From a bacterium (GTDB lineage Bacteria; Sysuimicrobiota; Sysuimicrobiia; Sysuimicrobiales; Segetimicrobiaceae), in contig DATGJN010000062.1 of the NCBI GenBank assembly GCA_035295165.1, positions 46,375 to 110,374 on the forward strand: a stretch of 64,000 nucleotides of DNA, read 5' to 3'. Positions 34,823-43,793 of this stretch are shown one piece after another (position 1 is the first letter of the stretch; the number at the start of each line of letters is the position of its first letter). The position numbers and the translations under genes are program-made. The notes beneath the pieces are model-generated. The model did not search any database. It was not told where the DNA came from and saw only the letters and a list, made by a program, of their open reading frames with translations.

Positions 34823-34849
34823 GACCACCGAGACGGGGAGAATGTGACA
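34823..34849 (-). promoter_or_regulatory. Predicted ECF41 promoter of the oxidoreductase-sigma operon
   Basis: On the minus strand TGTCACA (34849-34843) is followed after 16 bases by GGTC (34826-34823). The ECF41 promoter consensus is TGTCACA, about 16 bases, then CGTC, so the -35 is perfect and the -10 has one mismatch. It lies 33 bases before the oxidoreductase ATG, which implies that the sigma factor drives its own operon. Confidence 0.7.
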
Positions 34850-35028
34850 GGGCCGCCGCCGGAGCTTCGCGTGCGGGAACGCGTGTGCGGGGGGCGCGGT
34901 ACTAGCGCAAGCACGGCGGGCGGGTCACTGCACTTGAGCCTCAAGGCGTGTTTCCCTGGCTTCGAACGGTCCACAGAGGAGCGTACGCCACCGCGGCCAC
35001 CGCCACGCGCTTCGCGTTCGCCATCAGG

Positions 35029-35037
35029 TGCTATACT
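35029..35037 (+). promoter_or_regulatory. Extended -10 promoter of glcD
   Basis: TGCTATACT is a near-consensus extended -10 element. It ends 10 bases before the GTG start of glcD (35048), so the mRNA would start almost at the start codon. A weak TTCGCG (35011-35016) may serve as -35. The geometry is the same as at 8462-8470. Confidence 0.6.
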
Positions 35038-35047
35038 GAAAGGCGCT

Positions 35048-36520
35048 GTGGAACTTGCCGATGTCCGCCGCCGCATCGAGGACCGGGACGCGCTCGCGGG
35101 CGCCCTGCGCGACGCGCTCGAGCCCGCCCGTGTCTTCAACCAGCCGGTCGATCTGATTGCCTACGAGTACGACGGGTCGGCGCTGACGTCGATCCCCGAT
35201 CTTGTGGTGCTCCCGACGACAGCCGCGGAGGTCGCCGCGGTCGTGCGGATCGCGGGCCGGTTCAACGTCCCCGTGGTCGCGCGGGGCAGCGGGACCGGCC
35301 TGTCGGGGGGCGCGATCACTCCGATCGGCGGCATCGTCGTGTCGATGAGCAAGATGAAGCGGATCCTGTCGGTGGACCTCGACAACCGGTGTGCGGTCGT
35401 CGAACCGGGCGTGATCAACCTGGACGTCACGCGCGAGGTCCAGCGCGACGGGTACTTCTACGCGCCGGACCCGAGCAGCCAGTCGGCGTGCAGCATCGGC
35501 GGCAACGTAGCGAACAACAGCGGCGGCGTGCATACGCTTGCGTTCGGGGTCACGACGAACCATGTGCTGGGGCTCGAGATCGTCCTGCCCGACGGCACGA
35601 TCGCCGAAATCGCGGACCGCGGTCCCGACGCGCCGGGGCTCGATCTCGCAGGCCTGATCGTCGGGTCCGAGGGGACGATCGGGATCGTGACCAAGGTCAC
35701 GGTCCGCCTGATGCGGAGCCGCGAAGCGGTGCGCACGATGCTGGGGATCTTCGCGACGATCGAGGCGGCCAGCGAGGCCGTCGCCGACATCATCGCCTCC
35801 GGGATCGGACCGACGTCGCTCGAGATGCTCGACCGGCTCACCGTCGAGGCCGTGGAGCCGGCGGTGCACGCGGGGCTGCCGCTCGATGCGGGCGCGGTGC
35901 TGCTGGTCGAGGTCGAGGGCGTCCGAGAGTGCCTGGAGCGTTCGGCCCGGGTCGTGGAGGAGTTGTGCGCGCGGAACGGCGCGCGGGAGGTGCGCATCGC
36001 CGCCACCGAGGAAGAGCGGTACCTCTACTGGGCCGCGCGCAAGGGGGCGTTCGGGGCGATGGGCCGGCTCGCGCCGAACTACTTCCTGCACGACGCTGTG
36101 GTACCGCGCAGCCAGCTCCCGACGATCATGCATCAGATCGTGGAGATCGCGGGCCGGTACGGGATCCGGGTCGCCAACGTCTTCCACGCCGGCGACGGCA
36201 ATCTCCACCCCCTCGTGCCGTACGACGCCGCAACGCCGGGTGAGATCGAGCGGGTGCTGCAGGCCAGCGAGGAGATGCTGGCGGCGTGCGTCGCCGTCGG
36301 CGGGACCATCAGCGGGGAGCACGGAATCGGGTTCGAGAAGAACAACTACATGCCGTGGATCTTCTCGGACGCGGATCTCGCGGCCCAACGCCGGCTGAAA
36401 ACGACGTTCGACCCGGACGACCGGATGAATCCGTTCAAGGTGCTGCCGACGCCGGTCTCGTGCGGGGAACTGCTCACACGGCGGCCGCCGCGCCTCGCCG
36501 CGTCTGGGCTGTGGATTTAG
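35048..36520 (+). CDS. glcD: Glycolate oxidase FAD subunit / FAD-linked oxidase
   Basis: 490 aa. An FAD-binding type 4 domain (P-D-L-V-V-L-P-T-T-A-A-E-V-A, then V-A-R-G-S-G-T-G-L-S-G-G-A and G-G-N-V-A-N-N-S-G-G) is followed by a FAD-oxidase C domain (A-N-V-F-H-A-G-D-G-N-L-H-P-L and G-E-H-G-I-G-F-E-K). It oxidises glycolate or another 2-hydroxy acid to the 2-oxo acid, passing electrons to GlcF. GTG 35048 is chosen because the extended -10 just upstream makes any earlier start impossible. GlcF and GlcE lie further on, but a GT39 gene of different codon use sits between, so the cluster looks split. Confidence 0.92.
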   Translation: MELADVRRRIEDRDALAGALRDALEPARVFNQPVDLIAYEYDGSALTSIPDLVVLPTTAAEVAAVVRIAGRFNVPVVARGSGTGLSGGAITPIGGIVVSMSKMKRILSVDLDNRCAVVEPGVINLDVTREVQRDGYFYAPDPSSQSACSIGGNVANNSGGVHTLAFGVTTNHVLGLEIVLPDGTIAEIADRGPDAPGLDLAGLIVGSEGTIGIVTKVTVRLMRSREAVRTMLGIFATIEAASEAVADIIASGIGPTSLEMLDRLTVEAVEPAVHAGLPLDAGAVLLVEVEGVRECLERSARVVEELCARNGAREVRIAATEEERYLYWAARKGAFGAMGRLAPNYFLHDAVVPRSQLPTIMHQIVEIAGRYGIRVANVFHAGDGNLHPLVPYDAATPGEIERVLQASEEMLAACVAVGGTISGEHGIGFEKNNYMPWIFSDADLAAQRRLKTTFDPDDRMNPFKVLPTPVSCGELLTRRPPRLAASGLWI

Positions 36521-36690
36521 GGCGTTCCGAACTCGCGACGCGCTCGGTTCGGCCGGAGGGCCGTCGGTCCCACCCCGTTCCTGAAGAGCCGGAGGGACTT
36601 CCTCAACGGAAGGGGCTCAGGAACAGATAGAAGATCAAATGGAAGGGCTGGCTGGACAGCAGAGCCGCCAACCTAAATGCCAAACGGCCT

Positions 36691-38235
36691 GTGAGGAAGC
36701 TCCTCCATATTGACTTCGCCCTTGCCGCGCTGGCGTTTCTCGCGCACGCGGCATTCGCGAACCGGTACGACTTCTTCCGCGACGAGCTGTATTTCATCAT
36801 CTGCGGGCGCCATCCGGCGTTCGGGTACGTCGACCAGCCGCCGGTCGTCCCGTTGATCTCCGCCCTGACGCAGGCCGCCGGCGAGAACCTTGTCCTCCTC
36901 CGCCTCGTCCCGGCGCTCGCGGCGGGAGCGACCGTCCTCGTCGCGTGCGCGTTTGCTCGGCTGGCAGGTGGCGGTCGCTTCGCTCAGGTCGCGGCCGGGA
37001 TCCCTACCGGCTTCGCGCCGATGTTCCTCGGACTGTACGCGACGTTCAATACGACCGTCTTCGAGCCACTCGCGTGGACGCTCGTCGCCTACCTCGCTGC
37101 TCGCGCGATCGTCAAGGGCGACCGCGCGGCGCTCCTCTGGCTCGGCCTCGTCGTCGGAATCTCGCTCGAAGTCAAGTATTCGATCCCGCTCTACCTCGTC
37201 GCGCTGATCGTCGCGCTCTTGCTCCTCCCGGAGCGTCGCGTACTGCGATTGCCGCAGACGGGGATCGCAACTGCAATTGCGCTCGCGATCGCGGCACCGA
37301 GCCTGGTCTGGCAGCACATGCATGGGTGGCCGTTCGCAGCACTCCTCGTAGCTGCGCCCGGCAAGAATGTGGCGGTCGCGCCCGTGCCCTTCGTCCTGGA
37401 TCAGATCGAAGTGATGAACCCGCTCTTCGCACCGATCTGGATCGCGGGGGCCGCTTCGGGGTTTGTCGATCGCCGGCTCGCCACGTTTCGGGTGTTTGGA
37501 CTTGCGTTTCTGCTTGTCTTCGCCGAGATGATCGCGCTGCACGGGAAAGACTACTACCTTGCGGCGGCGTATCCACCGATGTTTGCGCTCGGGAGCGTCG
37601 TGATTGAGCGCGTCGTTCGCCATCGCGCGCTGCGCGCAGCCTACGTCGGACTTGGCGCCGCGCTGAGCGTCCTCGCGGCGCCGCTTGCGATGCCGATCCT
37701 TGATCCACCGGCGACCGTGCGCTACATGACGCTGCTGCACATGACCCCGCAGGGGCAAGAGAATAAGCTTGCCGTCAAGACGATGATCGCGCAGGGGCGA
37801 GAGCAACTCGACATGCAAGAGATGCTCCCGCAAACGTTCTCCGACCAGCTCGGGTGGCGCACGTATGAGAAGCAGATCGCGAGCGTCTATCACACCCTCA
37901 GCCCCGAGCAACGCGGCCGCGCCGCGATCATCACCTCGAACTACGGCGAGGCAGCGGCACTTGATTTTTACGGAGGCAGCGACGGGCTCCCACCAGCCCT
38001 CAGCGGACACAATGAGTATTTCCTCTGGGGGACGCACGGATACGATGGAAGCGTCATTCTCTTTCTCAACGGCAACATTACGCGCTTGAGGTCGCTTTGC
38101 CGTGAGGCGACGATCGTCGCAACGTTCGGATCGACGTACGCGACGCCCTACGAACGGAACGCGCCGATCATGTTATGCCTGGGCTTGCGCGGACCGCTCG
38201 TGGATCTGTGGCCAACATTCAAGCACTACGAGTGA
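36691..38235 (+). CDS. Family 39 glycosyltransferase (ArnT/PMT-like membrane protein)
   Basis: 514-aa integral membrane protein with about 10-12 helices. It begins with the GT39 signature R-Y-D-F-F-R-D-E-L-Y-F (catalytic Asp-Glu region), then G-Y-V-D-Q-P-P-V-V-P-L. Such enzymes move a sugar from a polyprenyl-phosphate carrier to lipids or proteins at the outer face of the membrane; the acceptor is unknown. The start is GTG 36691. The DNA is visibly richer in A/T-ending codons (ATT, CTT, TTT, GCA) than glcD or glcF on either side. That, and its place between two glycolate oxidase genes, suggests insertion by transfer. Confidence 0.88.
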   Translation: MRKLLHIDFALAALAFLAHAAFANRYDFFRDELYFIICGRHPAFGYVDQPPVVPLISALTQAAGENLVLLRLVPALAAGATVLVACAFARLAGGGRFAQVAAGIPTGFAPMFLGLYATFNTTVFEPLAWTLVAYLAARAIVKGDRAALLWLGLVVGISLEVKYSIPLYLVALIVALLLLPERRVLRLPQTGIATAIALAIAAPSLVWQHMHGWPFAALLVAAPGKNVAVAPVPFVLDQIEVMNPLFAPIWIAGAASGFVDRRLATFRVFGLAFLLVFAEMIALHGKDYYLAAAYPPMFALGSVVIERVVRHRALRAAYVGLGAALSVLAAPLAMPILDPPATVRYMTLLHMTPQGQENKLAVKTMIAQGREQLDMQEMLPQTFSDQLGWRTYEKQIASVYHTLSPEQRGRAAIITSNYGEAAALDFYGGSDGLPPALSGHNEYFLWGTHGYDGSVILFLNGNITRLRSLCREATIVATFGSTYATPYERNAPIMLCLGLRGPLVDLWPTFKHYE

Positions 38236-38482
38236 GCGTTGGCAGGACAGCCTCCGAGGGTGCTTCAAGAATCCGAGGCCTCGTCGTCCCAGACCGCTGA
38301 GAATCTCCTCGGAACGCTCCATCAAGGTCGTTCGCAAAAAACGGTCGCTGGACGGTGAGACGCGACGAGAGAAGGCTGTACCCTATCCGCCATACGTAGC
38401 GAGGCCTAGCGACTTTATGCGAGAATGGACGAGACAGGGTTGCACGGAACGACGCGCCAGGCTGGGAAAAGGAGCCACATCG

Positions 38483-39838
38483 ATGGCCACGCAGGTCCAG
38501 ACCGCGATTGGATCGACCGACGCGCGAGATGTCGCCGCGGCCAAGCCGATCCCGCGCCTGCAGATCCCGGAGCTCGACAAGTGCATCCAGTGCGGGTTCT
38601 GTCTCCAGGCCTGTCCGACGTACCGGATGCTCGGCGTCGAACCGGAGTCGCCCCGCGGGCGGATCCACCTGATCGAGGCCGCCGCCCAGGGACGCATTCC
38701 GATCGATGCCCGTTTCGAGGAACACATGTACGTCTGCCTCGGATGCCGCGCGTGCGAGACCGCGTGCCCGGCGGGCGTCAAGTTCGGAACGATCATCGAG
38801 GCCGCGCGCGCGGAGATCGGGCCCACGGGCACCCCGTTCGCCCGCCGGATCACGCTCGCGGCCCTGCGCCACCTGATGCCCTACCCCGGCCGCCTCCGCA
38901 CCGGCGCCGTCCTGCTCCGACTCTACCAGCGCAGCGGCCTTGGCAGGCTCGCGCGGGCACTGCACCTGATGCCCCAGCGGCTGGCCGAGATGGAGTCGCT
39001 GCTCCCGCCGGTCCCCTCGCGGTTCTTCGCCCCTTCGTCCGAGGTCTACCCGGCGATCGGCGAGCGCCGGGCGCGCGTCGGGCTGCTCAGCGGCTGCGTC
39101 ATGAGCCTGCTGTTCGCCGACGTGAACGAGGCCACGATCCGCGTCCTGCAGCGCAACGGATGCGACGTCGTCGTGCCCCGCGGCCAGGGATGCTGCGGCG
39201 CGCTCAACATCCACAACGGCGAGCGCGAGACGGTGAAGCAGATGGCCCGGCGAAACATCGAGACATTCCTCGCCGCGGGGGTGGACGCGGTGATCATCAA
39301 CGCCGCGGGATGTGGCGCCGCGAGCAAAGAGTACCACGTCCTCTTCCGGGACGACGATCCCGCCTACGCGGAGCGCGCCGAGACGTACAGCCGGCTATGC
39401 CGCGATGCGAGCGAGTTCCTGGTCGACCTCGGGCTCGTGGGACGGATGGGCGAGGTGCGTGCGCGGGTGACCTACCAGGACCCGTGCCATCTCCTGCACG
39501 GCCAGGGCGTCCGACGCCAGCCCCGCGACCTGCTGCGGCGGATCCCCGGCCTTGAGCTGGTGGAACTCGAGGGGTCGGATCGCTGCTGTGGCAGCGCGGG
39601 CATCTACAACGTCGTCCAGCCAGCCTATTCACGCCGGATCCTCGACGAGAAGATGGACGCGGTCGCCCGCACCGGAGCTGACATGCTCGTCGCCCCGAAC
39701 CCGGGCTGCATGCTCCAGCTCGCGGCCGGCGCGCGCACGCACGGGCTGGCGACCGAGGTGCACCACCTGATCGACCTCCTCGACCGCGCGTACGCGGCCG
39801 CCGAGCAGACCCCCGCGGCCGACGCGCCCCGGGCATGA
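38483..39838 (+). CDS. glcF: Glycolate oxidase iron-sulfur subunit
   Basis: 451 aa. Two [4Fe-4S] motifs lie at the N-terminus (C-I-Q-C-G-F-C-L-Q-A-C-P and C-L-G-C-R-A-C-E-T-A-C-P), followed by two Cys-rich CCG domains (Q-G-C-C-G-A-L-N and R-C-C-G-S-A-G). It carries electrons from GlcD/GlcE to the quinone pool. ATG 38483 has AAAGGAG upstream. The last four bases overlap the glcE start (ATGA). The 247-bp leader before it, after the GT39 gene, has no clear promoter; it may hold the scar of an insertion. Confidence 0.93.
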   Translation: MATQVQTAIGSTDARDVAAAKPIPRLQIPELDKCIQCGFCLQACPTYRMLGVEPESPRGRIHLIEAAAQGRIPIDARFEEHMYVCLGCRACETACPAGVKFGTIIEAARAEIGPTGTPFARRITLAALRHLMPYPGRLRTGAVLLRLYQRSGLGRLARALHLMPQRLAEMESLLPPVPSRFFAPSSEVYPAIGERRARVGLLSGCVMSLLFADVNEATIRVLQRNGCDVVVPRGQGCCGALNIHNGERETVKQMARRNIETFLAAGVDAVIINAAGCGAASKEYHVLFRDDDPAYAERAETYSRLCRDASEFLVDLGLVGRMGEVRARVTYQDPCHLLHGQGVRRQPRDLLRRIPGLELVELEGSDRCCGSAGIYNVVQPAYSRRILDEKMDAVARTGADMLVAPNPGCMLQLAAGARTHGLATEVHHLIDLLDRAYAAAEQTPAADAPRA

Positions 39839-41163
39839 GCGCGTCTCTGGCCGATCGCGCGCGGGAGATCGTCGGCGCCGAACATCTTCTCGTCGCACCC
39901 CAGGCCGTCGCCGCGTACGCCGTCGACGGCGTGGTCCCGACTGCCGTGGCGAGACCCGGGACGCCGGAAGAGACCGGTGCCCTGCTCGCGGCTGCGGGGG
40001 ACACCGGCGCCGCCGTGCTCCCGTGGGGCGCGGGCGCCCACCAGCATCTCGGCCAAGTCCCGTCCCGCGCGGACCTGGTGGTCGACACCGCCAGGCTCAC
40101 CGGCATCACCGACTACACGCCCGCCGACTACGTCGTCGCCGTTCGCGCCGGCACCCGGTTTCGAGACCTCCAGGCCGAACTCGCCAAACACAACCAGTGG
40201 CTGCCGATCGACCCGCCGGGGGCCGGGCGGGCCACCCTCGGCGGCCTGATCGCCGCGAATCGGAACGGCCCCCGGCGACTGCTGTGGGGCTCGATCCGGG
40301 ACATGCTGATCGGCATCCGCGTGGCGCTCCCGACCGGCGAGGTCATCAAAGCGGGCGGCAAGGTCGTCAAGAACGTCGCCGGATACGATCTCGGCAAGCT
40401 GTTCATCGGCAGCCTCGGAGCGGCGGGGATCGTGACCGAGGCCACGTTCAAGATCTCGCCGATGCCGGGAGACGGGCTCACGGTGCTCGTGGCCGTCCCC
40501 GACCTGGAGGCGGCGCACGCGCTGACGACCGCCGTGATGCGGTCCTATCTGCTGCCGTCGGCGCTGGAAGCGGTGAACCCCCCGGCGTTCCGCCGGCTCG
40601 CCGGCGCCACCGGGGCACCTGCGCCGTCCGCCGGCGCGTGGGGCGTGCTGCTGCTCGTCGAGGGGATGGAGGAGAGCCGCGCGCGCCACGTGAGCGAGAT
40701 GCGATCGCTCGGCGGGGCGGCGGGCCGGGTGGAGATCCTCGAAGGCGACGCCCACCGCGGCCTGTGGGACGCGGTCGCGGAGTTCCCGTCGCCGGATACG
40801 CACCCCGGGGGCGTCGTGTGCCGGGCCGGCGGGCCGATTGCGCGATGGAGCGACCTCGCCCGGGCGCTCGAACCGCTCGGGGACGACGGCCGCGCTGCGG
40901 AAATCGTCGCGCATGCCGGCGTCGGGCTTCTCTACGCGGCGGCGGCCGCCGATGCCGGCACCGCGCTCGTCGAGGCGCTCGGACGCGCGGCCGGCGCGGC
41001 CGGCGGATACGCGGTCGTGGAGACGGCGCCGCCGGCGCTCAAGCCGCGGCTACCGGTCTGGGGAGCCGAGCCCGGCGGGATCGCCCTGATGCGTCGCCTC
41101 CGAGCGGCGTACGATCCGCGCGGCATCATGGTGCCGGGCCGCCTGGGTTGGGGTCTGAGTTGA
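39835..41163 (+). CDS. glcE: Glycolate oxidase FAD-binding subunit GlcE
   Basis: 442 aa. The FAD-binding type 4 motif is V-L-P-W-G-A-G-A-H-Q-H-L-G, followed by the GlcE-type P-G-A-G-R-A-T-L-G-G-L-I-A-A-N and K-A-G-G-K-V-V-K-N-V-A-G-Y-D-L-G-K-L. It has no large FAD-oxidase C domain, which separates it from GlcD. With GlcD and GlcF it would make the three-subunit glycolate dehydrogenase. It overlaps glcF (ATGA) and, at its end, the TTG start of a DHA2 transporter. Confidence 0.92.
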   Translation: MSASLADRAREIVGAEHLLVAPQAVAAYAVDGVVPTAVARPGTPEETGALLAAAGDTGAAVLPWGAGAHQHLGQVPSRADLVVDTARLTGITDYTPADYVVAVRAGTRFRDLQAELAKHNQWLPIDPPGAGRATLGGLIAANRNGPRRLLWGSIRDMLIGIRVALPTGEVIKAGGKVVKNVAGYDLGKLFIGSLGAAGIVTEATFKISPMPGDGLTVLVAVPDLEAAHALTTAVMRSYLLPSALEAVNPPAFRRLAGATGAPAPSAGAWGVLLLVEGMEESRARHVSEMRSLGGAAGRVEILEGDAHRGLWDAVAEFPSPDTHPGGVVCRAGGPIARWSDLARALEPLGDDGRAAEIVAHAGVGLLYAAAAADAGTALVEALGRAAGAAGGYAVVETAPPALKPRLPVWGAEPGGIALMRRLRAAYDPRGIMVPGRLGWGLS

Positions 41164-42674
41164 CGCGCCGCGCGGTCGTCGTCGTGGCCGCGATGCTCGG
41201 AATGTTTCTCGCGGCGATCGATCAGACCGCCGTGGGGACGGCGATGCCGACGATCGCGGGGTCGCTCGGCGGCTTCGCCCTCTACTCGTGGGTGTTCTCC
41301 GCGTACCAGATCTCGTTCGTGGTCACGACCCCGATCTTCGGACGGCTCGCCGATCTGTACGGCCGCAAGCGGATCTACCTGATCGGAATCCTCACGTTCA
41401 TTGGGACCTCGGTGCTGTGCGGGCTGTCGCGCTCGATGGGCGAGCTCGTGCTGTTCCGTTTGCTCCAGGGCGTCGGCGGCGGCGCGCTGCTGCCAATCGC
41501 GCTCACGATCATCGCCGATCTCTTCCCGATCGAGCAGCGCCTCAAGATCCAGGGCGTGTTCAGCGGCGTGTGGGGGTTCGCCGCGATCGTCGGTCCATTG
41601 CTCGGCGGGTTCCTGACCGACCACGCATCATGGCGCTGGATCTTCTTCCTGAACGTGCCCGCGGGACTGGTGGCCACGACGATCATCGTGCTCGCGTTCC
41701 ACGAGGCGCCGGTGTCGCGGACCGGATCGGTGGACTACGCCGGCGTCGGCCTGCTGTCCGGCAGCGCGGTCGCCCTGCTGTTGCTGTTGTTCTGGGGTGG
41801 ACGGGACTTCCCGTGGGCGTCGGGCCAGGCGCTCGCGCTCGCGGCGCTGAGCGCCGCCCTGTTGCTCCTCTTCCTCCGCGTCGAGATGCGGAGCACGCAG
41901 CCGTTTCTGCCCTTCAGCCTCTTCGACAACCGGATCGTGACCGTGTGTTCGGTCGGCGGCTTTCTCATCGGGGTCAGCATGTTCGGCGCGGTCGCGTACA
42001 TTCCACTGTACGTCCAGGGCGTGATGGGCACGAGCGCTACGATCGCCGGCGCCGCGCTGACGCCGTTCATGGTGGTCTGGACCGTCGGCAGCATCGTGGG
42101 CGGGCGGCTCGCGCTCCACTTGGGATTCCGGCCGGTCACCGTCGGCGGGATGGCGCTGCTCACGGCGGGGTTCGGGCTCCTCACGCTCCTCAACGCGCAG
42201 GCGTCCACCATGACCGTGTTCGTGGACATGGTCGTCCTCGGGGCCGGGATGGGGCTGAGCGCGACGATGTTCATCATCGCGATGCAGACCGCCGTAGACA
42301 AACCCCTCCGGGGACTCGTGACCTCGATCAACGTCTTCGGACGGAACATGGGCAGTGCGATCGGCGTAAGCGCCCAGGGCGCGGTGCTCATCGGGATCCT
42401 GGACGCGCGCCTCCGCGGCCTGGCGGCGCAGACCGGCCTCGGGCTACCGCGGATCGTGGATCCCGAACTCGTGTTGGACCCGACGCTCCAGCAGCGGCTG
42501 ACGCCGACCGCACACGAAGCGCTGCGCGTGGCGCTGGCGCAGGCCGTGCACGGCACGTTCGTGCTCGGGCTGGTCATGATCGCCCTCGGCTTCGCCGCGG
42601 TGGTGATGTTCATGCCGGGCGGAAGCGTGCACGCGCACGCCGCCGCGGCCGCGGGCGGCGCGCCGGCCGACTGA
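41160..42674 (+). CDS. DHA2 family MFS exporter (EmrB/QacA type)
   Basis: 504 aa, about 14 transmembrane helices, as in drug exporters of the DHA2 group. Helix 1 has M-F-L-A-A-I-D-Q-T-A-V-G-T-A-M-P-T-I, followed by F-G-R-L-A-D-L-Y-G-R-K-R-I-Y (motif A), and R-L-L-Q-G-V-G-G-G-A-L-L-P (motif B). A TTG at 41160 overlapping the glcE stop (TTGA) gives the usual short N-terminus. Its place in the glycolate operon is unexplained; export of a by-product or drug is possible. Confidence 0.9.
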   Translation: MTRRAVVVVAAMLGMFLAAIDQTAVGTAMPTIAGSLGGFALYSWVFSAYQISFVVTTPIFGRLADLYGRKRIYLIGILTFIGTSVLCGLSRSMGELVLFRLLQGVGGGALLPIALTIIADLFPIEQRLKIQGVFSGVWGFAAIVGPLLGGFLTDHASWRWIFFLNVPAGLVATTIIVLAFHEAPVSRTGSVDYAGVGLLSGSAVALLLLLFWGGRDFPWASGQALALAALSAALLLLFLRVEMRSTQPFLPFSLFDNRIVTVCSVGGFLIGVSMFGAVAYIPLYVQGVMGTSATIAGAALTPFMVVWTVGSIVGGRLALHLGFRPVTVGGMALLTAGFGLLTLLNAQASTMTVFVDMVVLGAGMGLSATMFIIAMQTAVDKPLRGLVTSINVFGRNMGSAIGVSAQGAVLIGILDARLRGLAAQTGLGLPRIVDPELVLDPTLQQRLTPTAHEALRVALAQAVHGTFVLGLVMIALGFAAVVMFMPGGSVHAHAAAAAGGAPAD

Positions 42675-42912
42675 CGCTCCCGCCCTGAGGCCAACTCGCC
42701 GCGCCACCCCGCGCGTGGCGACGTGAGCTCTCAACGCGAAGACCGTTCCCGCCACCCTCCCCCATCCGGCCGACGCACACCCCGGAAGGAACCGCGAGCG
42801 ATCAATGGAAACTACTCATGTCATCTGACGTACACGCTTTACATCCGTCCGGCGGTCGCGAGGGAGACGGGTGCTTGGCTCGATCGCATCCCAGATTCTA
42901 GGGAGGGGCATC

Positions 42913-43119
42913 ATGCAACTCAGCGCGCGTAACCAGCTTCGCGCCAAGATCACGGCGATCTCGCTCGGCAACATCATGGCCGAGGTCCAGATGAGCATCG
43001 GCAATCAGGAGCTTGTCGCCGCGGTCACCCGAGAATCCATCCAGCGTCTGAAGCTCCAAGTGGGAGACGACGTGATCGCCGTGGTCAAGGCGACCGAAGT
43101 CATGGTCGCCCGGCCCTAA
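42913..43119 (+). CDS. mop: Molbindin (Mop/TOBE domain molybdenum-pterin binding protein)
   Basis: 68 aa, a single Mop domain: L-S-A-R-N-Q-L-R-A-K-I-T, then I-M-A-E-V-Q-M and L-K-L-Q-V-G-D-D-V-I-A-V-V-K-A-T-E-V-M-V. Stand-alone molbindins bind and buffer molybdate in the cytosol. ATG 42913 is preceded by a GGGAGGGG site. It is followed 16 bp later by a molybdopterin-fold protein, which fits a molybdenum-linked pair. No modABC genes are present. Confidence 0.93.
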   Translation: MQLSARNQLRAKITAISLGNIMAEVQMSIGNQELVAAVTRESIQRLKLQVGDDVIAVVKATEVMVARP

Positions 43120-43135
43120 GCGCGGTGGATACGCC

Positions 43136-43696
43136 GTGACCGCCGTGGCACGCGCGCCGATCGTCGCCGGGACCGCCCTCGCCGTCGTCTGTGTCCTGCT
43201 GACCCTCGCGGTAGGCGCGCCGGGCGGGGTCCTCCACGTGCGCGCGCAGCCGGGGGGCTACGCGCGGGCGTTCGATCTCACCGGCGTCGTCCGTCATCCG
43301 GCGCGGGTGACGCTGGCGGACCTGCAGCGCTATCCTGTCTCGACGCTCCGCGTGGAGTTTCTCGCCGGGACCGCGTCGACGCAGGCCGAATTCGCCGGGG
43401 TGCCGTTGTGGGTGCTCGTCAGCGCGGCCGGCGTGGTGACGGACCCGCGCCGGAAGAACGACCTCCTCCGCAAGTACGTCGTCGTCACCGGCAGCGACGG
43501 GTACCAGGCAGTCATCGCGGTGGCGGAAATGCTGCAGGACTACGGCAATCAGGCGATCCTCGTCGCCTATCGGCGCGACGGCGCGGCGTTGCCCTCCGAC
43601 GAAGGCATGGCGCGCTTAGTCGTCCCCGGCGACAAGCGAGGCGGCCGGTACGTCGACAACATCGTCCGTATCGAGGTTCGCAACGCGGGGACGTAG
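43136..43696 (+). CDS. Exported small molybdopterin-dependent oxidoreductase-like protein
   Basis: 186 aa, GTG start. A signal peptide/anchor (about residues 8-37) is followed by a single oxidoreductase molybdopterin-binding (sulfite-oxidase-like) domain: L-T-G-V-V-R-H-P-A-R-V-T-L-A-D-L, G-V-P-L-W-V-L, G-S-D-G-Y, and D-K-R-G-G-R-Y-V-D-N-I. The mature part has no Cys, so the molybdenum-ligating Cys of real sulfite oxidases is absent, as in many such short paralogues. Whether it holds cofactor is open. It is paired with molbindin. Confidence 0.8.
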   Translation: MTAVARAPIVAGTALAVVCVLLTLAVGAPGGVLHVRAQPGGYARAFDLTGVVRHPARVTLADLQRYPVSTLRVEFLAGTASTQAEFAGVPLWVLVSAAGVVTDPRRKNDLLRKYVVVTGSDGYQAVIAVAEMLQDYGNQAILVAYRRDGAALPSDEGMARLVVPGDKRGGRYVDNIVRIEVRNAGT

Positions 43697-43793
43697 CTAT
43701 CGAGACGCGTTAGCGCGAGCAAGACACCGGCACCGCCGTCGGGAATAAGGGTACTATGAACTCGTACCCGCCCCGACGGGACGTCCGCCGCGC

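Noticed and set aside
42702..42720. CGCCAC...GTGGCG short inverted repeat after the DHA2 exporter
   Set aside because: A 6-bp stem with a 7-base loop in GC-rich DNA is expected by chance and there is no T tract.
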